Assembly (NCBI GenBank): GCA_946480085.1
Contig: CAMLHZ010000012.1
Span: 1 to 64,000 of the forward strand
Direction of reading: 5' to 3'
Origin: an uncultured Flavobacteriales bacterium
GTDB taxonomy: Bacteria > Bacteroidota > Bacteroidia > Flavobacteriales > Crocinitomicaceae
Length of the DNA stretch: 64,000 nucleotides
Each line of letters begins with the position of its first letter. The first letter of the stretch is position 1. The position numbers were made by a program, and so were the translations under genes. Of the stretch, positions 1 through 8,374 are shown piece by piece. Below the pieces are notes generated by a model. That model made no database searches. It saw nothing but the letters and a program-made list of their open reading frames with translations, and had not been told where the DNA came from.

Positions 1-1909
<1,909 letters not shown>

Positions 1910-1933
1910 TTAAAACGTGTCATGCGACGCCCG

Positions 1934-1964
1934 CAAATTTAACAGAACAGAAGCGTTTTATCAA
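1934..1964 (-). promoter_or_regulatory. Putative promoter of icd (TTG-N20-TAAATTTG)
   Basis: Read on the minus strand, a TTG at 1964-1962 is followed after 20 bases by TAAATTTG at 1941-1934. This matches the Bacteroidota sigma factor consensus TTG-N17..23-TAnnTTTG. Transcription would start near 1927, giving a leader of about 30 bases before the icd ATG at 1894. Confidence 0.6.
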
Positions 1965-2030
1965 CCTTTGAGGGATGAACTTTTGAACAGGCTGTATCTA
2001 AAAGAACTATCGAGGACATTTAATGAATAA

Positions 2031-2094
2031 CCACATAGGGACATAGAAAACATAGGATATGATTTACAGCTATGCAGCCTATGTTTCTATGTGG
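2031..2094 (-). terminator. Inverted repeat downstream of rdgB, possible terminator
   Basis: CCACATAG...ACATAGG at 2031-2056 pairs with CCTATGTTTCTATGTGG at 2078-2094. The left arm holds three ACATAG copies 8 to 9 bases apart. It lies 25 bases past the rdgB stop. The tract following it on the minus strand is only moderately U-rich, so termination is plausible, not certain. Confidence 0.35.
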
Positions 2095-2118
2095 TCGAAA
2101 ATGTGACTGTCTGTGTTT

Positions 2119-2706
2119 TTAATTTGTCTCCGATAACTGCGAAAGGAAATCAATCATCTTTGCCAAAGCCCTACCACGGTGACTCATTCCGTTTTTCTGT
2201 TCAGATGTCATTTCTGCGAAAGTCAATGTTTCGTTCTCCGGTACAAAAATGGGATCGTAGCCAAAACCGTTTGTACCACGTTTTTCATCAATGATCGTTC
2301 CCTCAAGTTTCCCTTCGAAAATGACTGTTTTATTGAAAATATGTAATGCGATTACTGTCAGAAAGTGGGCTGAACGAGCTGTTTTGTTGTTCAACTTTTC
2401 AAGAACCAAATTCATGTTGTCGTCTGCATTGCGCTGTTCACCTGCATAACGCGCTGAATAAACTCCAGGTTCTCCTTTCAACTTTGGAATGACTAATCCT
2501 GTATCATCCGCAAAACAAGGAATGGAGAGTTTATCGGCAAGAAATGTCGCTTTCTGAATAGCGTTTTCCTCAATGGTTGGTGACGTTTCCGGAATTTCTT
2601 CGTGGAAATCGATATCAGCAAGAGTTACGAGTTCAATTCCCGCGGGAAGAAGTGCCTTGATCTCTTTGATCTTGTTTTCGTTGGATGATGCGAAGAGGAT
2701 TTTCAT
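2119..2706 (-). CDS. rdgB: Non-canonical purine NTP pyrophosphatase, RdgB/HAM1 family
   Basis: Hydrolyses dITP, ITP and XTP to the monophosphates plus pyrophosphate, cleaning the nucleotide pool. The 195 residues match the family length. Visible motifs in order are the N-terminal SSNENK (7-12), FADDTGL with the catalytic acidic pair (65-71), GFGYDPIF (147-154) and SHRGRA (175-180). The start is the ATG at 2706; a TTG-N19-TATCTTTA element lies just upstream and an inverted repeat follows the stop. It appears to be a single-gene unit. Family assignment is secure. Confidence 0.95.
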   Translation of the reverse strand: MKILFASSNENKIKEIKALLPAGIELVTLADIDFHEEIPETSPTIEENAIQKATFLADKLSIPCFADDTGLVIPKLKGEPGVYSARYAGEQRNADDNMNLVLEKLNNKTARSAHFLTVIALHIFNKTVIFEGKLEGTIIDEKRGTNGFGYDPIFVPENETLTFAEMTSEQKNGMSHRGRALAKMIDFLSQLSETN

Positions 2707-2710
2707 GAGG

Positions 2711-2740
2711 TAAAGATAGATATAAGACTAATAGAGTCAA
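2711..2740 (-). promoter_or_regulatory. Putative rdgB promoter overlapping a heptamer repeat
   Basis: On the minus strand TTG (2740-2738) is followed after 19 bases by TATCTTTA (2718-2711), one mismatch from TAnnTTTG. The TTG lies within a two-copy AGAGTCA heptamer repeat (2733-2746). The predicted start point would be only a few bases before the rdgB ATG, so the leader would be very short. Confidence 0.4.
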
Positions 2741-2807
2741 GAGTCAGGACTGGAGATTTGTTTAAAACACCAGCCTGTCTGGTCTCTTACAGTCTTGACT
2801 CCAGTTT

Positions 2808-3614
2808 CTATCTTACCAAACTCGAAGGGCTATATCCAAACTCCGTTTTAAACGCGGTGGAAAAATGCGAGAAATTCTCAAAGCCAACTTGTAAGTAGGC
2901 ATCGGATGGTTTTGTTTGTTGGTGTTTGATTAGAGAATACGCTTCAGAAAGTCGACGTTTACGCAACCATTTCTCTGGTGAATCTTGAAATGTTTTTGAG
3001 AAATCACGTTTGAAGGTAGATAAACTTCTTCCGGTTAACCGTGCGAATTCTTTCATTGGAATGTTAAACAGGAAATTCTTTTGCATAAATCCTTCCAGAT
3101 CTATTTTGAACGGTTCACTGAAATCGAATAGATATTGACTAAAAAACGAATGATTCAGTTGGAGCAACAGCTCGATTGCCTCATTTGTTTTTAGTTCTGA
3201 AATTCGAGGGGTGAAGTATTCCGGTTGATCGAAATATGGAGTAATCGATTGAAAGAAACCGTGAAACAGGGATGTTGAAGGGATTTCATAAAGTGCATCA
3301 CCATGAAAACGATTCTGATGAGGAATGGAATTCTTTAAGGAATAATCGCGTAAATGATCTTCAGTAATAAACAGCGTAAACGATTTGAATGGTCGACCAT
3401 CATTCGTCGGATGCTTCTTCGTTTTTAACAAGGTGTTTCTTCTCAGAATTCCCATTGTTCCTTCTTCAATAAAACGAATTCCTTCAGCAGTCATCATTTC
3501 CATTCGTCCGGAAACAATGACCGTTAAAGCATGATGATGAACCAATTGTTCTGTTCCAAATTTTTCATTGTGAACACATGATAACAACAGGTTGTGCTGA
3601 AGAATATCTTCCAT
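2808..3614 (-). CDS. AraC-family transcriptional regulator
   Basis: A 268-residue protein. Residues about 1-170 look like a cupin-type effector domain (HHHALTVIVSGRMEM near the N-terminus). About 183-268 form a typical AraC double helix-turn-helix: MKEFARLTGRSLSTFKRDF, then AYLQVGFENFSHFSTAFK and the closing FGYSPSSLVR. Its ATG shares one base with the stop of the upstream dehydrogenase (TAATG at 3612-3616), so the two are almost certainly cotranscribed and translationally coupled. It probably controls that dehydrogenase or its own operon; the effector is unknown. Family secure, target inferred. Confidence 0.9.
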   Translation of the reverse strand: MEDILQHNLLLSCVHNEKFGTEQLVHHHALTVIVSGRMEMMTAEGIRFIEEGTMGILRRNTLLKTKKHPTNDGRPFKSFTLFITEDHLRDYSLKNSIPHQNRFHGDALYEIPSTSLFHGFFQSITPYFDQPEYFTPRISELKTNEAIELLLQLNHSFFSQYLFDFSEPFKIDLEGFMQKNFLFNIPMKEFARLTGRSLSTFKRDFSKTFQDSPEKWLRKRRLSEAYSLIKHQQTKPSDAYLQVGFENFSHFSTAFKTEFGYSPSSLVR

Positions 3615-4429
3615 TACTTTGGCAATTGCGAAAGAAGAATTTTATCCATGGTTCTGTCGCCAACCCATCTGCGGAAGAATAAAGCTGGTTTTGCCATGTA
3701 TCCTCCGGTATATCTTGTTTTTGGTCGTGAGGAATTCACGGCTTTTGAAACCAAACGGGAAATCACTTCAGGCTCAGCATTCTTAGCGGTGGTCTTAAAG
3801 AAAGCTTGCTTGAATTTATTGGCCATTTCACCGTATGCGGTGTTTTCTGTTGTTTTAACCAGGTTTTGATAAGCGACATCAGCCCATTCGGATTTTACAC
3901 CTCCTGGTTCGATTACCACTACATCAATTCCGAATGGTGCAACTTCTGTTCTCAAACTATCGCTCATTCCTTCAACGGCAAATTTACTAGCGTGATACCA
4001 GGCTCCAAAAGGTGTGGCAATTTTTCCTCCAATGGACGAAATGTTAATGATTTTTCCGCTTTTTTGTTTGCGCATTGCAGGAAGAACCAATTGTGTCATT
4101 CTCGCTAACCCAAAAACATTCACTTCAAACTGACGCTTAGCTTCTTCCATAGAAACCTCTTCAACGGTTCCGTAAGATCCATAGCCGGCGTTGTTTACCA
4201 ATACGTCAATTCTGCCTTCTTTTTCGATAATTTGGTTTACACATTGCTGCATCGATTCGTCGTTCGTAACATCGAGCGTAATGGTTTTAACATTGAAGTT
4301 GTTAAGCTCGTTCAGCAATTCAACTCTACGGGCTGCTCCGTAAACAATATGTCCTTCTTTGGCAAGATCACGGGCAAATACTTTACCCATTCCTGATGAT
4401 GCTCCTGTTATTAAAATGACTTTTTTCAT
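3614..4429 (-). CDS. Short-chain dehydrogenase/reductase (SDR), classical type
   Basis: NAD(P)-dependent oxidoreductase of 271 residues with a Rossmann fold. TGASSGMG (8-15) is the cofactor glycine motif, NNAG is at 79-82, the catalytic serine is in NISSIGG (about 131) and YHASK carries catalytic Tyr145 and Lys149. I chose the ATG at 4429 (MKKVILITGASSG), because the in-frame ATG at 4450 adds seven residues ahead of the first beta strand. The gene ends in a TAATG overlap with the AraC regulator. The substrate cannot be read from sequence; the C-terminal part (KTRYTGGYMAKP) resembles oxidoreductases annotated as ketone or steroid reductases. Confidence 0.9.
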   Translation of the reverse strand: MKKVILITGASSGMGKVFARDLAKEGHIVYGAARRVELLNELNNFNVKTITLDVTNDESMQQCVNQIIEKEGRIDVLVNNAGYGSYGTVEEVSMEEAKRQFEVNVFGLARMTQLVLPAMRKQKSGKIINISSIGGKIATPFGAWYHASKFAVEGMSDSLRTEVAPFGIDVVVIEPGGVKSEWADVAYQNLVKTTENTAYGEMANKFKQAFFKTTAKNAEPEVISRLVSKAVNSSRPKTRYTGGYMAKPALFFRRWVGDRTMDKILLSQLPK

Positions 4430-4518
4430 GATTTCAATTTTATATTGCAAAGTTGAAGCATTTCTAAAGTAATCATTTTGGTCAGAAGCTCAAATTATTT
4501 TGTTCAGGAGTTCAATGT

Positions 4519-4548
4519 CCTCCCTTGAGGGAGGGTTGGGAGGGTGGT
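4519..4548. repeat. Palindromic REP-like element (CCTCCCT-TG-AGGGAGG plus G-rich flank)
   Basis: A perfect 7-bp stem with a 2-base loop at 4519-4534, followed by GTTGGGAGGGTGG. It lies in the gap between the SRPBCC gene stop and the SDR start. The composition is far more G/C-rich than the surroundings. From general knowledge such CCTCCC..GGGAGG elements recur in intergenic DNA of many Bacteroidota. Only one copy is seen here. Confidence 0.5.
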
Positions 4549-4592
4549 TGCAGTGTTTTCTCTTCTACTCACCGAGGGAGATTAAATCCTCA

Positions 4593-5447
4593 TCACATTT
4601 TTTCACTCAACTCCTTAACCTTTTCCATTCCTAGTGGAAATTTCTCACTCATGTATTTGATGTGCTCTTTTGTGCAATCTACTTCTGCTTTCAATTGGTG
4701 CTTTCCATTTCCCAGATCGTGAATATGATACATCTCGATACAACCTGTCCATTGCTCTGCTGCTTCATCAATCGGTTGTTCTTTATTCTCCTTCATTTCT
4801 CCAATGTGCTGAAAAACCACATTATTGGGTTCTTTAATGAAAATGATATCGCTATACATTCCGCTTCCATCAGGAGCCATGAAGTGAATTCGATTTCCTT
4901 TTTCCAACTCACCAGTGTAGTAAGAACCTTCACAAAATGGAGTTGTCCAAATTTTGTAGGATTCTTTGTTCCACATCGAATTCCAGATCTTGTCAGCTGA
5001 AGAGTTGATTTCAATCTCGAATTTCAGGCGCTCAATTCCAACGAGGAAATTGCGAAGATTGCCTTTTACAATTACGTCCCAACCCATTTGGTAATTCTCT
5101 GGTTTGAAATTATCGCCTGCATCTGCAAAAGTTTCCAATCCAGTATGGGTTAAGGTTACGCTGCAGTTTTCTTCATTTTCGTCAATCGTCCAGGTAACAA
5201 CAGAAGAACCTTTCGATTCATTTGGATGAGTCCATGTGTGTTGGAACAGTTTTCCTTCAACACAATCCAAAACCTCGCAGCGATGCAAATATTGTTTTGC
5301 CTCAGATTCGTAGAAATCGAATGATTGCCCAACTTCTGTTGTGAAATCCGGAATATCGAAATACCAAATCTTTTGTTTCGATTTTTCTGTAAGCGCTTCC
5401 CAAATTTGTTGGGACGTTGCTTTTATTTTTAATGTAGTAGTAACCAT
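4593..5447 (-). CDS. Tandem SRPBCC/AHSA1-domain protein
   Basis: A 284-residue protein made of two START-like (SRPBCC, AHSA1-type) domains, residues about 1-137 and 140-284. Both start with the typical strand and helix: TTLKIKATSQQIWEALTEK and then FEIEINSSADKIWNSMWNKE, each followed by a W-x-x-x-F/P region. Such domains bind hydrophobic ligands or act as Hsp90 co-chaperone-like folds; no specific ligand can be named. The ATG at 5447 lies 11 bases from an array of six GTCAAAA heptamers, so its leader or promoter region may vary in length between cells. Monocistronic on the minus strand. Confidence 0.8.
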   Translation of the reverse strand: MVTTTLKIKATSQQIWEALTEKSKQKIWYFDIPDFTTEVGQSFDFYESEAKQYLHRCEVLDCVEGKLFQHTWTHPNESKGSSVVTWTIDENEENCSVTLTHTGLETFADAGDNFKPENYQMGWDVIVKGNLRNFLVGIERLKFEIEINSSADKIWNSMWNKESYKIWTTPFCEGSYYTGELEKGNRIHFMAPDGSGMYSDIIFIKEPNNVVFQHIGEMKENKEQPIDEAAEQWTGCIEMYHIHDLGNGKHQLKAEVDCTKEHIKYMSEKFPLGMEKVKELSEKM

Positions 5448-5457
5448 ATTTTTTTAA

Positions 5458-5499
5458 GTCAAAAGTCAAAAGTCAAAAGTCAAAAGTCAAAAGTCAAAA
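5458..5499. repeat. Six perfect copies of the heptamer GTCAAAA
   Basis: Six uninterrupted GTCAAAA units (42 bp) end 11 bases upstream of the start codon of the minus-strand SRPBCC gene. Read in the direction of that gene the unit is TTTTGAC. Simple 7-bp arrays mutate by slippage, so copy number could alter promoter or leader spacing. The array is seen directly; the regulatory effect is inference. Confidence 0.9.
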
Positions 5500-5540
5500 T
5501 TTCATTTCGATAGCCTCAGTTAACAGCGTATAACTTCATA

Positions 5541-5578
5541 GTCACCGCGGCTTCGGTTATCGAGTCCGCCGCGGCGGA
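5541..5578. repeat. GC-rich palindromic element
   Basis: This short island contains CACCGCGG, CTTCGGTTATCGAG and a perfect 14-bp palindrome TCCGCCGCGGCGGA (5565-5578), six bases past the asparagine synthetase stop codon. It is far more G/C-rich than the neighbouring DNA. It may act as a hairpin at the 3' end of that transcript or be a dispersed repeat. Confidence 0.5.
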
Positions 5579-5583
5579 AGATA

Positions 5584-7488
5584 TTACTTCATCCACCGCT
5601 CGTGCCACATCATAAAGCTGAGCAGGTACCAGATCTTTACACCATATTCCTTTCTTCCGTTGAAGAAGGCCGTTTTCAATTTATCTATGATTTCATCATC
5701 GAACAATCCTGTTTCACGAATTTTTTCTTTTGAAAGATAGTGTTCTACCTGATCTCTCAATTCATTTTTTAACCATGATTCAATAGGAATGGCGAATCCC
5801 ATTTTGGGCCTGTCCATTTCTTCCTTCGGAATGTATTGATGCACAATTTCTTTTAAAAGCCATTTCTTTTGTCCGTCGCGGTATTTGTAATTGTCCGGAA
5901 GTTGAGCAACGAAATCAATAATTCTGTGATCTAAAAACGGTTCCCGACTTTCCAGGCTTACCGCCATTGAGGCACGATCTACTTTTTGCAGAATATCATC
6001 CAATAAATACGTTTGATAATCCATTGCCATCGCAAAACTAAGCGGTGTTGGACTTTTCAATTCCTTACTGTCATAATAGGTTTCCAGTTGTTTGAATTCA
6101 TGCAAACTCAACTTTCGCATTTGATCATCGGTAAACAATTGACTCAAACTCAACATCAGGTTCTTCGAGCTGTTATCACGAAGAATGGATTTTGTCTTTT
6201 CGTAACGTTGGGCAAAATTGTATTTATTTCGAAGTACTGGAATACTGTTTGCCGGAACCGTGCTCATTATTCCTGCTAAAGTTTTACGAGCGAATCCCGG
6301 GATTTTATTCATTTTTTCGCCGTAGCGCAAGATCATTTCATATCTGTTGTAGCCTGCAAAAACTTCATCACCGGCATCTGCGCTCAAAGCAACGGTAACA
6401 TCTTTTCGCGCAATTTTTGAAACCAAAGTTGTTGGAATAGCACTCGAATCCGCGAAAGGCTCATCGTAATGAAACGGCAGATTGGCGATTAAGTCAATAG
6501 CTTCCTTGGCTGTACATGCTGTTTCTGTGTGATCGGTTCCTAAAATTTCAGCGGTTCTTTTAGCATAAGGTGCTTCGTCCAAACCAATATCGGGAACAGA
6601 GATGGTATACGTTTTCAGCTTGTCAGTTCTATCTTTCTGAAGAAGTGCGGTAACTGCTGCACTGTCGTAGCCGCCGCTAAGAAAAACACCAACCGGAACA
6701 TCGGCAACCATTCGATAATCACATGCTGATTTCAGAATTTTCTCTGTTTCCGTTTTTGCTTCAGGAATGCTTAAATCCAGTTTGGGTTTGTTGTAGGCAT
6801 CGTAAACGTTCCAATATTGAATTTGATTCAAATCTAGTGCACTCGCTTTTACAGTTGTTTGAATGTAATGACCTGGTTTTAGTTTGAAACAATGGTTAAA
6901 AATGCAATGTGGTGTTGGAACGCTTCCGTATTGCAAAAAGGCTTGTGCAGCCTGAATGTTTAATTCTTTTTTGAAATGTGGATGTTCGTGAAATGCTTTT
7001 AATTCTGAAGAAAACTGGAATAATCCATCGTGCTGGTAAATAAACAAAGGTTTAATTCCGGCTCTATCTCGGGCAATGAAAAGGTCGTTTGTTTTTTGAT
7101 TGAACAGAACTATAACGAACATCCCAATAAACTTGTGAAGACATTCCGTTCCCCATTCTTCGTAAGCGTGAAGGATCATTTCTGTATCCGATTCGGCTAC
7201 AAAGTGATGACCAAGTGCTGAAAGCTCTGCTTTTACTTCTTTATAGTTATAGATTTCACCGTTAAAAACGATCACGAAATCTTTGTAAAACATGGGTTGT
7301 TTCCCCAATTCAGAAAGTTCAATGATTGAAAGTCGGCGATGACCAAAACCCAATTGAAATTGTTCAGAATTATGCAAGAAATAATCACTTCCATCAGGTC
7401 CGCGATGAACCATTGTATCGGTCATTCTCTTCAGAATTTCCGTATCACTTTTTTTATTGAAATCGATAAAACCCGCTATTCCGCACAT
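5584..7488 (-). CDS. asnB: Asparagine synthetase, glutamine-hydrolysing (AsnB)
   Basis: Makes asparagine from aspartate, ATP and glutamine. The start is the ATG at 7488, because the mature N-terminus must be Cys2 (MCGIAGF), the glutaminase nucleophile. A longer reading from 7539 would only translate the REP-like hairpin upstream. Residues 2 to about 210 form the class II glutaminase domain (RGPDG at 29-33, FNGEIYNY at 75-82). About 230-634 form the synthetase domain with the PP-loop SGGYDSAA (271-278). Total 634 residues, normal for the family. It sits beside a surface-polysaccharide locus, where AsnB-like enzymes are common, so amidation of a sugar or peptide is an alternative to free asparagine synthesis. 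Confidence 0.93.
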   Translation of the reverse strand: MCGIAGFIDFNKKSDTEILKRMTDTMVHRGPDGSDYFLHNSEQFQLGFGHRRLSIIELSELGKQPMFYKDFVIVFNGEIYNYKEVKAELSALGHHFVAESDTEMILHAYEEWGTECLHKFIGMFVIVLFNQKTNDLFIARDRAGIKPLFIYQHDGLFQFSSELKAFHEHPHFKKELNIQAAQAFLQYGSVPTPHCIFNHCFKLKPGHYIQTTVKASALDLNQIQYWNVYDAYNKPKLDLSIPEAKTETEKILKSACDYRMVADVPVGVFLSGGYDSAAVTALLQKDRTDKLKTYTISVPDIGLDEAPYAKRTAEILGTDHTETACTAKEAIDLIANLPFHYDEPFADSSAIPTTLVSKIARKDVTVALSADAGDEVFAGYNRYEMILRYGEKMNKIPGFARKTLAGIMSTVPANSIPVLRNKYNFAQRYEKTKSILRDNSSKNLMLSLSQLFTDDQMRKLSLHEFKQLETYYDSKELKSPTPLSFAMAMDYQTYLLDDILQKVDRASMAVSLESREPFLDHRIIDFVAQLPDNYKYRDGQKKWLLKEIVHQYIPKEEMDRPKMGFAIPIESWLKNELRDQVEHYLSKEKIRETGLFDDEIIDKLKTAFFNGRKEYGVKIWYLLSFMMWHERWMK

Positions 7489-7511
7489 AGAAACGAAAAT
7501 ACGTAAAATAT

Positions 7512-7537
7512 GGTGACTTCGGCTCCGCTCAGCCACC
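7512..7537. repeat. Left copy of REP-like hairpin flanking the GIY-YIG gene
   Basis: Read on the minus strand it begins GGTGGCT and ends AGTCACC, giving a 7-bp stem with one G-T wobble around a 12-base loop GAGCGGAGCCGA. A near copy in inverted orientation lies at 7968-7991. Between the two copies there is only the GIY-YIG gene and short flanks. Confidence 0.8.
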
Positions 7538-7604
7538 AATTTTCCTTCGAGGAATTTGATGTTTTAAGAATGTTTTATTGTAAATTAAGTAGAAATATCA
7601 AATT

Positions 7605-7925
7605 ATGATTGGAGGCTTTTTGTATATTCTGAAATGTTCTGATGGGAGTTATTATACTGGAAGTACTGTGAATTTGACAAAAAGATTAAACGAACATTTT
7701 GAAGGATTAGGAGCCAATCACACCAGAAAATATGGACCTGTTGAATTAGTATATTTTGAAGAGTTTCATCTTATTAGCCTTGCGTTCAAAAGAGAAAAAC
7801 AAATTCAAGGCTGGACTAGAAAAAAGAAGGAAGCATTAATCGCATCGAATATTGTTGATTTAAAGAAATATTCAGAATGTGATAATGCAACTCATTATTT
7901 GAACTTGTCAGATGAAAGCCAGTGA
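7605..7925 (+). CDS. GIY-YIG nuclease-domain protein (UPF0213/YhbQ-like)
   Basis: A 106-residue protein consisting of a single GIY-YIG domain: FLYILKCSDGSYYTGSTVNL at 5-24 holds the GIY-like LYI and YIG-like YTG, Arg28 of TKRLNEH is the usual catalytic arginine, and RKYGPVELVYFEEF with the following LAFKREKQIQGW supplies the conserved glutamate region. These folds cut DNA in repair, restriction or mobile elements; many single-domain copies have no known role. It is the only plus-strand gene between asnB and the small CVGC protein. Inverted copies of a REP-like hairpin lie about 70 bp before and 43 bp after it, hinting at a dispersed unit. Nuclease fold secure, role unknown. Confidence 0.85.
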   Translation: MIGGFLYILKCSDGSYYTGSTVNLTKRLNEHFEGLGANHTRKYGPVELVYFEEFHLISLAFKREKQIQGWTRKKKEALIASNIVDLKKYSECDNATHYLNLSDESQ

Positions 7926-7962
7926 TTGACGGATGTATTTAACTGATGGTTCTAAAGGGGAT

Positions 7963-7997
7963 GTGACGGTGGCTGAGCGGAGTCGAAGCCAAGTCAC
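7963..7997. repeat. Right copy of REP-like hairpin, inverted relative to 7512-7537
   Basis: GTGAC (7963-7967) and TGGCT (7970-7974) pair with AGCCA (7987-7991) and GTCAC (7993-7997), leaving a 12-base loop GAGCGGAGTCGA. About 20 of 21 bases from 7968 match the reverse complement of the left copy. It lies 38 bases past the GIY-YIG stop. Confidence 0.8.
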
Positions 7998-8085
7998 AAT
8001 CACTTGTTCATAACATCTAAAAACTATCGTAGAAATCAATCAATTCTTCCACTAAATTAGATGCTCACTTTTACAGAAAGATTTT

Positions 8086-8256
8086 ATGGAAAATACGGTT
8101 ACACTACAAGAAGAAGTTGCGGCTTTGGAAGCTCAGTTAACGGGAGATATGTTCGCAGATATGGATATCAAAGATAAAATTCACAACCTGAAAATGCAGA
8201 TCGAAGGTGTACGTCCAATGGATAGTTACATTGAGTGTGTTGGATGTGGAAGCTAA
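8086..8256 (+). CDS. Small conserved-looking protein with C-terminal CVGCGS
   Basis: A 56-residue open frame from ATG at 8086 to TAA at 8256. Residues 1-30 are strongly helical and acidic (VTLQEEVAALEAQL, then GDMFADMDIKDKIH). A short link (GVRPMDSYI) leads to a C-terminal ECVGCGS with a CxxC pair at residues 51 and 54. It has its own gap upstream and a good intrinsic terminator 49 bases after the stop, which supports a real gene. Similar short proteins ending in a CVGCGS-like tail seem familiar from Bacteroidota, but this is from memory. The cysteine pair could bind metal or be redox active. Function unknown. Confidence 0.75.
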   Translation: MENTVTLQEEVAALEAQLTGDMFADMDIKDKIHNLKMQIEGVRPMDSYIECVGCGS

Positions 8257-8304
8257 TAACTAAGTGAAAAAGCAAAACTTAAAAGTCAAAAATAGAAGAT
8301 TTAT

Positions 8305-8345
8305 AAAGTGTAATGTTGGGTAACCACATTGCACTTTTTGTTTTA
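8305..8345 (+). terminator. Intrinsic terminator after the small CVGC protein gene
   Basis: AAAGTGTAATGT (8305-8316) pairs with ACATTGCACTTT (8326-8337), with one G-T pair, and is followed by TTGTTTTATT on the plus strand. The same stem lies 38 bases past the minus-strand glycosyltransferase stop, so it may also serve the end of the polysaccharide locus. Confidence 0.7.
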
Positions 8346-8374
8346 TTAAGTGAATTGAAAATACAATTAACCGT

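Noticed and set aside
5458..5499. CRISPR-like array
   Set aside because: The units are 7 bp without spacers, so this is a simple tandem repeat. No cas genes are in the window.
7489..7539. Longer N-terminus for asparagine synthetase
   Set aside because: It would translate the REP-like hairpin (MVAERSRSHH) and bury the essential N-terminal cysteine; the start at 7488 is required for a class II glutaminase.
7512..7997. Insertion sequence
   Set aside because: No transposase gene lies between the inverted repeats and no clear target-site duplication is visible, so a classical IS is not supported; it is reported as a nuclease gene with REP-like flanks instead.
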